Shown here piece by piece: positions 19,465 to 28,831 of a stretch of 45,798 bases of DNA. The first letter of the stretch is position 1. Every line of letters starts with the position of its first letter. The stretch is from Planctomycetota bacterium (GTDB taxonomy: Bacteria > Planctomycetota > UBA11346): NCBI GenBank assembly GCA_003136555.1, contig PLEW01000104.1, positions 1 through 45,798 on the forward strand. Reading direction: 5' to 3'. The translations under genes were made by a program, and so were the position numbers. The notes below the pieces were generated by a model that was not told the DNA's origin, ran no database searches, and was given only the letters and a program-made list of their open reading frames with translations.

Positions 19465-22400
19465 TCAATCGACATAGATGACCTCGTTCAGGCACATCAG
19501 CACCTGGCAGAAGTCGGTGAGCGCGAGACGGTGGGCATCGGCGGGTCGATCGGCATGTGCGCGCTCCTGGGCGGCGATGAAGGCCAGCCCATCAGCGCGC
19601 TCCTCGGCGCTCGGTGGGCGCATCACGGCGATGCGGTAGGCGGCCGCGATCGCGGCGGCGGCATCGGTCCCGTCGCCCAGCCTGGCGGCGAATCCCGCCG
19701 CCCAGACGCGCACATGGGGATTGTTGAGCAGCGCCAGGGCCTGCGGCGCGATGGTCGTGGCGGGCCGTTCGGCCACCCCCTGCAGCGGTTCGGGGAAATC
19801 GAACACCATCAGGAAGGGGATCAGGCTGCTGCGCTTGATGGTGAAGTAGATGCTGCGCCGGCGGCTGGCCTCATCGAGCGTTCCAGGTCCGAACTGCGTA
19901 CGGTCGAGCTCGCCACCGAGCGTGAGCAGGGTGTCGCGGATCGCCTCGGCCTCGAGCCGGCGGCGATGGAAGCGCGTCAGCAGGCTGTCCTGCGGATCGG
20001 CCGCCACGGTCGCGGCATCGGCAGCAGCCGATTCGCCGTAGGCATTGCTCAGCGCGATGGCACGGATGATCGGCTTGAGGTGCCAGCCGCCGCGGATCAA
20101 TTCGCTGGCCAGCCAGTCGATGAGTTCGGGATGGGTCGGCGGATCGCCATGCAGTCCGACATCGCTGGGCGTGGGCGCCAGGCCGCGGCCCAGCAGGTGC
20201 TGCCACAGGCGGTTGACCACCACGCGCGCGAGCAGGCGGCCGGCGCCCAGGTCGCTGTCCACCAGCCAGGTGGCGAGATCGCGGCGACGATAGGAGGTAT
20301 GCGCGCCGGCCGGCGGCTGGACGTGCCAGTGCGTCTCGTCGGCGCCCATCAGCATCGGCCAGAAGGAGGGCGTTGCCACTTCCTGCTTGAGGTTGGGATC
20401 GCCGCGCTTGAGGAAGTGGGTCTCCGGCAGGAAATCCCCGCCCTGGGTGTGCAGGCGGATCGCCGGCACGCCTTCGCTGCCGATCAGGATCTTCGCCAGG
20501 ACCGGCTTGGGCTGCGCCGCGAGGTGCTGATCTGCGGCGGCGCGCAGGCGCCGCCAGCCCGGATCGAGGGGCTTGTACCAGGCGATCAGCGCCGACTGCT
20601 GGGCCGGGGTGCGGCTCGCGGGCGGCGTGCGCAGGGCGCTGGCGATCGCCGGCATCAGCAGGGTGCCGTCGAGCGGCGCCGGATTGGCGACGGTGGTGGT
20701 CGACAGGCGCGGATGGCCGATGCCATGCCCGGTGTTGTTGTCGAAATGCATGGTCACCGTCAGCCGGGTGCCGCCGGGGAAGCCGAATGGCTTGTCGCTG
20801 GCGAAGACCGCAGCATGGTCGCGGCCGAATTGCGGATCGATGGCCCAGCCCGAGGTGCGGTCGCCATCGATCGCCGCCTTCGCCGGCAGGCCGGCCTGGT
20901 CGAAGGTCGAGCGCGCATCGACCAGGGTGACCGGCACCGCCGCCCCGCCGCTCAGCGGGGCGGCGACCACGGTCAGGTCGGTGAGGGCGAAATTGCCGTT
21001 GGCGGCGCGGCCAGGGCCGTTCTTGACCAGGGAAGGGTGGGTGAGCGCCTCCAGGCGGATGGCGGTCATGCCCACCTGGTCGGTGGTCGCGGTGATGGTG
21101 TAGGTGTCGTGCTCGGGGTTGGTGCCGCTGATGAGGAAGGAACCATCCTCCTGGGGGGCGCTGGTCGCACCGCCGGCCGAGACCAGCGTGCCGCTGAGCG
21201 CGGTCCAGGTGGACTGGGCAGCGGTCGCCGCGTCGAGAGCGGCGGCATGGCGCGGCAGCTCCTCGCTCTCGTAGCGCGTGATCGCGTCGTCGAACGGGGC
21301 CTGCGCGGCATCGAAGGCGGCCCGGCGCGCCGGATAGTCGGCGGGCGAGACATCGCGCTCGACGTCGGAACGCACCGTGGTGGTGAAGGTCGACAGCAGG
21401 CGGTAGTAGTCGTGCTGGCTGATCGGGTCGTATTTGTGGTCGTGGCAGCGTGCGCAGCCCACCGTGGTGCCCAGCATCGCGGTGAAGGTGGTCGAGAGCA
21501 TGTCATCGAGGGCATCGTAGCGCGCCTTCTCGACCTCGTTCTTGGTGATCTGCGTCGGCCACACGCCGGCGGCGATGAACCCGGTGGCCGCGAGCGCCTG
21601 GTTGTCGTCGGGAGCGAGCTCATCGCCGGCGAGCTGCCAGGCCACGAAGCGGTCGTAGGGCATGTCCTGGTTGAAGGCCTGGATGACGAAGTCGCGGTAG
21701 TGGAAGGCGTACGGCCGGTCGTAGTCCTGCTCGTAGCCATGGCTCTCGGCGAAGCGCGCCAGGTCGAGCCAGTGCCTCGCCCAGCGTTCGCCGAAGGCCG
21801 GGCTGGCGAGCAGGCCATCGACCAGGTGCGCCAGCGCATCCGGCGAGCGATCGGCCACGAATGCCTCCACCTGCGCATCGTCCGGGGGTAGCCCGGTGAG
21901 GTCGAAGCTCAGCCGCCGGCAGAGCGTGCGCCGGGACGCTGGCGGCGCGGGCTTCAGCCCAGCCGCCTCGATGCGCGCCAGGATGAAGCGGTCGATCGGC
22001 TGCTCTGCCCACTGCGCATCCCGCACTGCCGGCAGCGCCGGCTCGATCAGCGGACGGTAGGCCCAATGGCTGCGTGCCGCCGCGACGTCCACACCCGTCT
22101 TGGACACCGGGATCGGTGCGCTGCGCGGATCGACTGCCCCGCGCTTCACCCAGGCGACGAGCGCGGCCACCGCCTCGGGCGCGAGCCGCTCTTTGGGCGG
22201 CATCTGCAGATCCGGGTCGGTGTAGCGCACCGCCTTGATGAGCAGGCTGCGCTCCGGGTCGCCCGGGACGATCGCCGGCCCGGTGTCACCGCCGGTCACA
22301 AGGCCGGCGCGCGAATCCACATAGAGTCCACCCTTGAGCTTCTTGGCCTCGGCGCTGTGGCAGCGGTAGCACTTCTCGCTCAGCAGCGGTCGGATCTGGG

Positions 22401-22557
22401 CCTCGAAGAAGGCGATGTCAGCGGCTGCGGGGGAGGCGGGCGCCGGCGCGGCGGCGGGCGCTTGCTCGGCGGCGGGCAGGCAGCCGACCGCCAGCAGGAG
22501 CAGCAGCAGCAGGAGTGGTGCGCCTGGCGGCATGCGGATCACGGTGTCGTTCGCCAT
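19465..22557 (-). CDS. PSCyt1/PSCyt2/PSD1 (DUF1549-DUF1553) planctomycete-type cytochrome c protein, cassette A
   Basis: CYRCH and GCARCHDHKYDPISQHDYYRLL; WVKRGAVDP; PIDRFILARIEAAGL; RRLSFDLTGLPP; RWARHWLDLARFAES; VVNRLWQHLLGRGLAPTPSDVGLHGDPPTHPELIDWLA; QALALLNNPHV. Confidence 0.92.
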   Translation of the reverse strand: MANDTVIRMPPGAPLLLLLLLLAVGCLPAAEQAPAAAPAPASPAAADIAFFEAQIRPLLSEKCYRCHSAEAKKLKGGLYVDSRAGLVTGGDTGPAIVPGDPERSLLIKAVRYTDPDLQMPPKERLAPEAVAALVAWVKRGAVDPRSAPIPVSKTGVDVAAARSHWAYRPLIEPALPAVRDAQWAEQPIDRFILARIEAAGLKPAPPASRRTLCRRLSFDLTGLPPDDAQVEAFVADRSPDALAHLVDGLLASPAFGERWARHWLDLARFAESHGYEQDYDRPYAFHYRDFVIQAFNQDMPYDRFVAWQLAGDELAPDDNQALAATGFIAAGVWPTQITKNEVEKARYDALDDMLSTTFTAMLGTTVGCARCHDHKYDPISQHDYYRLLSTFTTTVRSDVERDVSPADYPARRAAFDAAQAPFDDAITRYESEELPRHAAALDAATAAQSTWTALSGTLVSAGGATSAPQEDGSFLISGTNPEHDTYTITATTDQVGMTAIRLEALTHPSLVKNGPGRAANGNFALTDLTVVAAPLSGGAAVPVTLVDARSTFDQAGLPAKAAIDGDRTSGWAIDPQFGRDHAAVFASDKPFGFPGGTRLTVTMHFDNNTGHGIGHPRLSTTTVANPAPLDGTLLMPAIASALRTPPASRTPAQQSALIAWYKPLDPGWRRLRAAADQHLAAQPKPVLAKILIGSEGVPAIRLHTQGGDFLPETHFLKRGDPNLKQEVATPSFWPMLMGADETHWHVQPPAGAHTSYRRRDLATWLVDSDLGAGRLLARVVVNRLWQHLLGRGLAPTPSDVGLHGDPPTHPELIDWLASELIRGGWHLKPIIRAIALSNAYGESAAADAATVAADPQDSLLTRFHRRRLEAEAIRDTLLTLGGELDRTQFGPGTLDEASRRRSIYFTIKRSSLIPFLMVFDFPEPLQGVAERPATTIAPQALALLNNPHVRVWAAGFAARLGDGTDAAAAIAAAYRIAVMRPPSAEERADGLAFIAAQERAHADRPADAHRLALTDFCQVLMCLNEVIYVD

Positions 22558-22586
22558 ACGTGCAGCATATGCGGCGGGGCGAGGTG

Positions 22587-22601
22587 ACCATATCGTATGG
22601 T
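22587..22601. promoter_or_regulatory. Perfect 6-3-6 inverted repeat ACCATA-TCG-TATGGT in the divergent AraC / cassette A intergenic region
   Basis: Read directly from sequence, between the PSD1 start (22557) and the AraC start (22637). Confidence 0.4.
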
Positions 22602-22636
22602 GCTTTACTTATATCCTTTCCTGCTATTCTTCCGAG

Positions 22637-23473
22637 GTGAAGTATGTCGAAAATCCGGTGCGCGAAGTCGATCATCTGCACATTCGCCTCTATATGGCAG
22701 CGAATGTCATGATCGATCGTAGCTGGGATGCGGAAGACGTGTGCAGCACCTACTGGCGCTTTTATGTCAATTCGCACCATGGCGCGAGCGCCCTGGTGGC
22801 CGGCGGCGAGCCCTACCCGCTGCCGGCCCGGCGCATCCACTTCATCCCCGCCTGGGTGCGCTGGAGCTGCCTCAACACCCAGCGCATCGAGCACCTGTTC
22901 GCCCATTTCGACCTCCTCGGCCTGCCGGGCGCGGTGGTGCGCAGCTGCTTCCCGGGACCGGTGACGCTGCCGGAGGACGAGCGCCTGGAGCAGGATTGCG
23001 AGCGGCTGCGCCCGCTGGTCGGCAACGGGGGTGGCGCCCGCGATACGGCCGTCGCCTGCGAGGTGAAGGCGGTGCTGTTCCGCTGCCTGGCGCGGCTGAT
23101 GTCCGGCCTGGCCTCGGAGCGCGCCGTGCACCTGGTCCACTACGCCCATGGCCACAACCCGGTGGCCATCGCCCTGCCCTACATCGACGAGCACCTCGAC
23201 GCGCCGCTGACCAACCTGCTGCTCGCCCGGCACTGCGGCTTCGCGGAGAGCCATTTCGCGCGCCTGTTCCGCCTGCACATCGGCCAGACCCCGGCGCAAT
23301 ATGTGCTGGAGCGGCGCATCGCCATCGCCGCCGAACGCCTGAGCTTCTCCGACGACAGCATCGAGCGCATCGCCGAGCGCTGCGGCTTCCCCGACCGCTT
23401 CTACTTCTCGCGCATGTTCGCCCGCCGCATGGGCCAGCCGCCAGCCGCCTACCGCCGCACCTCGCGGGTGTAG
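22637..23473 (+). CDS. AraC-family regulator, divergent from cassette A
   Basis: HNPVAIALPYIDEHLDAPLTNLLLARHCGFAESHFARLFRLHIGQTPAQYVLERRIAIAAERLSFSDDSIERIAERCGFPDRFYFSRMFARRMGQPPAAYRR. Start ambiguous (GTG 22637 or ATG 22694). Confidence 0.88.
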   Translation: MKYVENPVREVDHLHIRLYMAANVMIDRSWDAEDVCSTYWRFYVNSHHGASALVAGGEPYPLPARRIHFIPAWVRWSCLNTQRIEHLFAHFDLLGLPGAVVRSCFPGPVTLPEDERLEQDCERLRPLVGNGGGARDTAVACEVKAVLFRCLARLMSGLASERAVHLVHYAHGHNPVAIALPYIDEHLDAPLTNLLLARHCGFAESHFARLFRLHIGQTPAQYVLERRIAIAAERLSFSDDSIERIAERCGFPDRFYFSRMFARRMGQPPAAYRRTSRV

Positions 23474-23578
23474 GACGATGCCAGGCCCGGAAGCCGCATG
23501 GCCCCGGCCTGACGTGCGCAATTGGACTTTGCGGAGTCGATCGGCCGGTTATCGTCCCGGCCACCGTTGCGAGGATCG

Positions 23579-24463
23579 ATGAGCCTCATCCACATCGTCA
23601 TACTCGCCATCGTCCAGGGCCTCGCCGAACTCCTCCCGGTCTCCAGCTCAGCGCATGTCATCGTCGCTGAGCGTCTGCTCGGCCTGGATCCCGCCGCTCC
23701 CGAGATGACCCTGCTGCTCGTGCTCCTGCATACCGGAACCATGCTGGCGGTGATCATCTACTTCTGGTCGCGCTGGCGCGAGCGCCTGCTGGCGTCCTGG
23801 CCGGTCATCCGCAAGCAGGTGCCATTCCTCATCGGCGCCACTGCCGCGACCGGCATCATCGGCGTGCCGCTGATCCTCGGCATCGAGCATATCGCGGTCG
23901 CCTGGGGGCTGGTCGCCATGCCGGTCGCCGGCTCTCATCAGCAGGTCGAAGTCGAGCAGCTGTTTGGCAATCTGACGCTCATCGCCGTTGCGCTGGTGGT
24001 GGTGGGTCTGCTGATCGTGATCGCGGGGATCAGGAGCCGCAAGCAGGAGGGTGCGGCCGAGCTGAGCTGGCGGTCGGCGATCGGGATCGGGGCGGTCCAG
24101 GGCCTGTGCCTGCCCTTCCGCGGCTTCTCGCGCTCCGGCGCCACCATCTCGACCGGCCTGCTGGCGGGGGTCGACCGTGCCCGGGCTGAGGAATTCAGCT
24201 TCGCCCTCGCCGTCATCATCACCCCGCCGGCCATCGCCCGCGAGCTCTGGCGGGTGGTGCGCGATCACCATCAGCCGGGCTCCGGCGAGCTGTGGTCCCA
24301 TGTCCTCGTCCCGGGGCTGGTCGGCATGGTCTGCGCATTCGTGGTGGGGCTGTTCGCGCTGCGCTGGCTGTCGCAGTGGCTCGAGACGGGTCACTGGCAT
24401 TGGTTCGGGTACTACTGCCTCGCCGCGGCGGCGGGCGTCCTGGTGGTGAAAAACCTGTTCTGA
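23579..24463 (+). CDS. uppP: Undecaprenyl-diphosphatase
   Basis: IVQGLAELLPVSSSAHVIVAERLLG (GxxEflPISSSgHl block) and RGFSRSGATISTGLLAGVDRARAEEFSFALAV (SRSGaTi block); multiple TM segments. Confidence 0.9.
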   Translation: MSLIHIVILAIVQGLAELLPVSSSAHVIVAERLLGLDPAAPEMTLLLVLLHTGTMLAVIIYFWSRWRERLLASWPVIRKQVPFLIGATAATGIIGVPLILGIEHIAVAWGLVAMPVAGSHQQVEVEQLFGNLTLIAVALVVVGLLIVIAGIRSRKQEGAAELSWRSAIGIGAVQGLCLPFRGFSRSGATISTGLLAGVDRARAEEFSFALAVIITPPAIARELWRVVRDHHQPGSGELWSHVLVPGLVGMVCAFVVGLFALRWLSQWLETGHWHWFGYYCLAAAAGVLVVKNLF

Positions 24464-24553
24464 AGCTCGGGCCCCTATCGTCGGCCATCGGCATCACGCC
24501 TGATGCGGCCAGCCCATCCGCAGACCGTCCATGTCCCGACCAGCCGTGCGGCA

Positions 24554-26011
24554 CTAGGCGAGCAGGGGGCGGACGACCTCGCCATGCACATCGGTGAGGC
24601 GGTAGTCGCGGCCCTGGAAGCGGAAGGTCAGGCGGGTGTGGTCGAGGCCCAGGCAGTTGAGGATGGTGGCATGCAGGTCGTGCACGTGCACCGGATCCGC
24701 GACGATGTTGTAGCCGACATCGTCGGTTTCGCCGTGGATCACCCCGGGCTTGATGCCGCCACCGGCCAGCCACATGGTGAAGGCGCGCGGATGGTGGTCG
24801 CGTCCGAGGAAGGTGGAGCCGTTGCGCGCCTCGTTCATCGGCGTGCGCCCGAACTCGCCGCCCCAGATCACCAGGGTGTCGTCGAGCAGGCCGCGGCCCC
24901 TGAGATCGGTGATCAGCGCTGCCGACGCCTGGTCGGTCTCGCGGCAGAGCTTGCCGAGCCCGGTGACGATATCCTTGGCCGCGCTCTCGCCATGGTGGTC
25001 CCAGCCGCGATGATGCAGCTGCACGAAGCGCGCACCCCGCTCGATCAGCCGCCGAGCCATCAGACAGTTGCTGGCGAAACCCGGCTTGCCGGGCTCGCTG
25101 CCGTAGAGGGCGTGGATGCTGGCCGGCTCCGAACTCAGATCGGCGAGCTCCGGCACGCTGCGCTGCATGCGGTTGGCCATCTCATAGGCCTCGATGCGGC
25201 TGAGGATGTCGGCATCGCCGACCGCCTGGTAGTGCTCGTCATTGAGCGCGCGCAGGGTATCGAGCGAGCGCCTGCGGGTGTCCGCATCCACCCCCTCGGG
25301 GTTGCTGACGCACAGCACCGGATCGCCCTTGGTGCGCAGCGGCACGCCCTGGTAGGAGGTCGGCAGGAAGCCGCTGGTCCAGCAGGCATTGCCGGCGCCC
25401 GGGTCGGTATCGCCGCTGAGCAGCACCACGAATCCGGGCAGGCTGTCGCTGACGCTGCCCAGGCCATAGGTCACCCAGCTGCCCATGCTCGGCCGGCCGA
25501 CGATCTGATGCCCGCTGTTCATGAAGATCTGCGCCGGCCCATGGTTGAAGTGGTCGGTCTTGAGCGAGCGGACGAAGGCCAGCTGATCGACCACCTTGGC
25601 GGTATGGGGCAAGAGCTCGCTCACCCACATGCCGCTCTGCCCGTGGCGCGCGAAGGTGTGCGGCGAGCCGAGCAGCTTGGGCACCCCCTTGATGAAGGCG
25701 AAGCGCTCGCCCTTGATCAGGCTCTCCGGGCACGGCTGGCTGTTCAGCTCATTGAGCTTGGGCTTGTAGTCGAAGAGGTCGAGCTGGGAGGGTGCGCCGC
25801 CCATGAACAGGTAGATGACGCGCTTCGCCCTGGCGGGGAAGTGCGGCGCCTTCGGCGCCAGGGGATCGGTGCGCACTGCCGGGGCATCGCCGCCCACGAG
25901 GTGCGCACCCACCAGCGACATCAGCGAGAGCGCTCCCAGGCTCCGGGTACCTGTGGCCAGCAGCTGGCGCCGGCTGAGGGTCTGGTGCGGCGATGGATCG
26001 TCGGTCGGCAT
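24554..26011 (-). CDS. DUF1501 protein, cassette B
   Basis: LSRRQLLATGTRSLG Tat-like; [100 protein letters not shown]. Confidence 0.93.
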   Translation of the reverse strand: MPTDDPSPHQTLSRRQLLATGTRSLGALSLMSLVGAHLVGGDAPAVRTDPLAPKAPHFPARAKRVIYLFMGGAPSQLDLFDYKPKLNELNSQPCPESLIKGERFAFIKGVPKLLGSPHTFARHGQSGMWVSELLPHTAKVVDQLAFVRSLKTDHFNHGPAQIFMNSGHQIVGRPSMGSWVTYGLGSVSDSLPGFVVLLSGDTDPGAGNACWTSGFLPTSYQGVPLRTKGDPVLCVSNPEGVDADTRRRSLDTLRALNDEHYQAVGDADILSRIEAYEMANRMQRSVPELADLSSEPASIHALYGSEPGKPGFASNCLMARRLIERGARFVQLHHRGWDHHGESAAKDIVTGLGKLCRETDQASAALITDLRGRGLLDDTLVIWGGEFGRTPMNEARNGSTFLGRDHHPRAFTMWLAGGGIKPGVIHGETDDVGYNIVADPVHVHDLHATILNCLGLDHTRLTFRFQGRDYRLTDVHGEVVRPLLA

Positions 26012-26021
26012 GGCGGCTCCC

Positions 26022-28244
26022 TCATTCACGGGTCATGGTCTCGTCGAGGTTCAGCAGGACATTCGCGATCATGATGTAGGCGGCCGCCTCGGGGCTGGCA
26101 TCCCTCGCTCCGCAGACGGAGCGGGTGCGTGCGGCATCGCCGGCGAAGGCGGCGCAATCGGCGGCGAAGGCCTGCTCCAGGCGGCCGAGCGTGGCGCGGG
26201 ATGGCTCATGGGCGACGCAGAGGCGGTAGCCGTAGGCGAGGTGGTCGGCCGGCTGCTGGCCTGGTGCGAGGGCCATGCGGCGGCCGAATGCCTGCGCCGC
26301 TTCCCAGAAGGCGGGATCGTTCAGGCCGCTGAGCGCCTGGAGCGGGGTATTGGTGCGCGGTCGGCGCAGGGTGCAGACCTCGCGGCTGGGGGCATCGAAG
26401 GTGGCGAAAGTCGGATAGGGGGAGGTCCGCCGCCAGAAGGTATAGAGGCCGCGGCGATGGGCGTCCGGCCCGGCGCTGACGGTCCATGTCATGTTCTCCT
26501 TGTTGGTATTCACCCGTCCGATCTCGCTCGGGCCGAGGGGGAAGACGCTGGGACCGCCCACCGCGGGCGACAGCAGCCCGCTGATGGACAGCGCATTGTC
26601 GCGCAGCAGCTCCGCCTCGAGGCGGAAGCGCGACGAGCGCGCCAGCAGGCGGTTGTAGGGATCGCGCTCGGACACGGCGTGCTCGACCAGCGACGACTGC
26701 CGGTACGTGGCGCTGGTGACGATCAGGCGATGGAGGCGCTTCAGGCTCCATTCATGGGAGAATGCGACCGCCAGCCAATCGAGCAGCTCGGGATGCGACG
26801 GGGACGTCCCCTGGCTGCCGAAGTCGTCGCTGGTCTCGACCAGGCCCTTGCTGAAGTAGGCCTCCCAGATGCGGTTGACGGTCACGCGTGCGGTCAGCGG
26901 GTTGACCGGGCTGACCAGCCAGCGGGCCAGGGCGAGGCGGTTGACCGCCACCCCCGCCGGCAGTGGAGGGAGGAATGCCGGCGTCGCCGCCGTCACCAGC
27001 TCGCCCTTGGAGACATAGGCGCCGCGGATGCGCAGATTGGTCTCGGCCTGGCCGGTGGCCTTCTCGGCCAATCCCAGGCTGGCGAGCGCATGCGTCTTGC
27101 CATCGGCGGGCGTGGTGGTGGCTCCGGTCGGGACCGCCACCTCGTCGCTATGATCGAAGAATGCCAGGAGCGCATAATAGTCGTGCTGGGTGATCGGGTC
27201 GTATTTGTGGTTGTGGCATTGGGCGCAGCCGAAGGTGCTGCCGAGCCAGACCTCGGCGGTGGTGTTGGTGCGGTCGAGCAGGGTCTCCCATCGCGCCTCC
27301 TCGGGATCGACGCCGCCTTCGCTGTTCTTCATGGTGTTGCGGTGGAAACCGGTGGCAATGCGGCTCTCGGTGGTGGCATCGGGGATCAGGTCGCCGGCCA
27401 GCTGGTCGATGGTGAAGCGGTCGAACGGCATGTCGGCATTGAGGGCCCGGATCACCCAATCGCGGTACGGCCACATGGTGCGCGGCGAGTCGAACTCGAA
27501 GCCGTCGGTGTCTGCATAGCGGGCCAGATCCAGCCACAACCGGGCCCAGCGCTCGCCATAATGCGGCGAGGCGAGTAGGCGGTCGACCAGGCGGTCGTAG
27601 GCCCCGGGGAGCTGATCGGCGATGAAGGCGGCTACCTCCTCGGTGGAGGGCGGTAGCCCAATGAGATCCAGGGATGCCCGGCGGATGAGCGTCTGGCGGT
27701 CCGCCTCCGGGGAGGGGGCGATGCCCTCCTGCTCGAGACGCGCCAGCACGAAGGCATCGATCGGTGTGCGCACCCAGTCCTGGCGGTGCACCGCTGGCAG
27801 GGGGACTTGGCGCGGCGGCACATAGGACCAGTGCCGGGTGCGTGCGACATCAGTCCCCGCGGGATCGTCCGGCCAGTGCGCACCGGCATCGATCCAGGTG
27901 GCGATGGTGGCGATCTGGGCAGCGGTGAGGGGATCGCCCTTGTTGGGCATGCGCGGCTCGTCGCCCTGACCGCGCAGACGGGCCATGAGGTAGCTCCCGG
28001 CGCTGTCGCCGGGCCGGATCTCGATCCCGCTGGTCCCGCCGGCGAGCGCCAGCCGCTTGACGTCCAGGCGGAGTGAGCCCTTTTGCTTCTCGGCGCCATG
28101 GCACGAGATGCAGGACGTCGCCAGGATGGGGCGGACAGCGCGATCGAAATCGGGTGCCTCAGCCGCCGCCAGGGCGGCACTGGTGATCAGCAGCAGGAGG
28201 ATGCCGGCGGACCGGGTGTGCATCATAGAGTTGTCGTCGTGCAT
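26022..28244 (-). CDS. PSCyt1/PSCyt2/PSD1 cytochrome c protein, cassette B (short form)
   Basis: CISCHGAEKQKGSLRLD; MPNKGDPLT; PIDAFVLARLEQEGI; RWARLWLDLARYADTDG; GCAQCHNHKYDPITQHDYY; VNRIWEAYFSKGLVETSDDFG. Start MHDDNSMMHTRSAGILLLLITSAALA. Confidence 0.92.
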   Translation of the reverse strand: MHDDNSMMHTRSAGILLLLITSAALAAAEAPDFDRAVRPILATSCISCHGAEKQKGSLRLDVKRLALAGGTSGIEIRPGDSAGSYLMARLRGQGDEPRMPNKGDPLTAAQIATIATWIDAGAHWPDDPAGTDVARTRHWSYVPPRQVPLPAVHRQDWVRTPIDAFVLARLEQEGIAPSPEADRQTLIRRASLDLIGLPPSTEEVAAFIADQLPGAYDRLVDRLLASPHYGERWARLWLDLARYADTDGFEFDSPRTMWPYRDWVIRALNADMPFDRFTIDQLAGDLIPDATTESRIATGFHRNTMKNSEGGVDPEEARWETLLDRTNTTAEVWLGSTFGCAQCHNHKYDPITQHDYYALLAFFDHSDEVAVPTGATTTPADGKTHALASLGLAEKATGQAETNLRIRGAYVSKGELVTAATPAFLPPLPAGVAVNRLALARWLVSPVNPLTARVTVNRIWEAYFSKGLVETSDDFGSQGTSPSHPELLDWLAVAFSHEWSLKRLHRLIVTSATYRQSSLVEHAVSERDPYNRLLARSSRFRLEAELLRDNALSISGLLSPAVGGPSVFPLGPSEIGRVNTNKENMTWTVSAGPDAHRRGLYTFWRRTSPYPTFATFDAPSREVCTLRRPRTNTPLQALSGLNDPAFWEAAQAFGRRMALAPGQQPADHLAYGYRLCVAHEPSRATLGRLEQAFAADCAAFAGDAARTRSVCGARDASPEAAAYIMIANVLLNLDETMTRE

Positions 28245-28299
28245 GACAGGCCCCTGGAGAGCTGATACGCCGGCGCAGCTGGATACGGTGAACATCGAA

Positions 28300-28395
28300 C
28301 TGGATTTTCCGCGCCTTCCTGGTGGAGGTGCGTGACGGCGCTGATGCCATACTGGGCGGCGAACAGCCAGCTGGAGAAGTCCGGAGCGGCATGGA
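28300..28395 (-). pseudogene. Remnant of an AraC-type regulator C-terminus (partial duplicate of the AraC at 29767-30636)
   Basis: AAPDFSSWLFAAQYGISAVTHLHQEGAENPV aligns with ADPDYFSRQFAAQYGISASEYRRQAGAKNPV of the intact gene; 'gcgctgatgcc.tactgggcggcgaac' is shared at DNA level. Confidence 0.75.
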
Positions 28396-28737
28396 TGCAG
28401 GGCAAAGCAGACGGACATGGATCGAGCGGGGGGTGATGGAACGGCTGCAGCGGGAGTCGGCGGATCGAGCGCGGAGGGACGGCCAATTGGTCGTAACCCT
28501 GGTCTCGGCCGCCGCCCGGTAGACCTCCTCGCCGTAGGGTCAATCGACGTGAAGAGCGGGCATGTGGGAGTGGTGCCACGTGTCGTCGGCACCCGTGCCA
28601 TGTCACGACGACGATGCACTGCTCACCCAGCGCTGGAAGTCCTACACCGGCTCCTCGCCCGTCCTGTCGCAGGCGATCACGAGGCGATGACGGGCAGGAT
28701 CGGCGGCTGAACCTGCTTCACCGTCGCTGATATCTCC

Positions 28738-28765
28738 TTGCATCTTCCATATAGGTCAATATTGT
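28738..28765 (+). promoter_or_regulatory. Possible sigma70-like promoter of the Rpn-like gene
   Basis: TTGCAT-16 bp-TATTGT in a locally AT-rich patch, about 67 bp before ATG 28832; visual match only. Confidence 0.3.
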
Positions 28766-28831
28766 CCCTACGAGAAGTGCCCATGCACTTTCCAGCTGTG
28801 CCGAAACGAATCATGCAGGGAGGTGCCGCTC

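Noticed and set aside
19276-21891. 871-aa plus-strand ORF
   Set aside because: Antisense to the well-supported PSD1 and DUF1501 genes; composition rich in R/G/V/A with no domain, a typical GC-rich shadow ORF.
24503-27578. Long plus-strand ORFs of 523 and 587 aa
   Set aside because: Antisense shadows of the cassette B genes; no recognisable domain.
10647-28310. Shared 16-mer tcgaactggattttcc at 10647-10662 and 28295-28310
   Set aside because: One copy lies in the GH38 remnant, the other at the AraC stump; no extended similarity, and one 16-bp match in 45 kb is compatible with chance.
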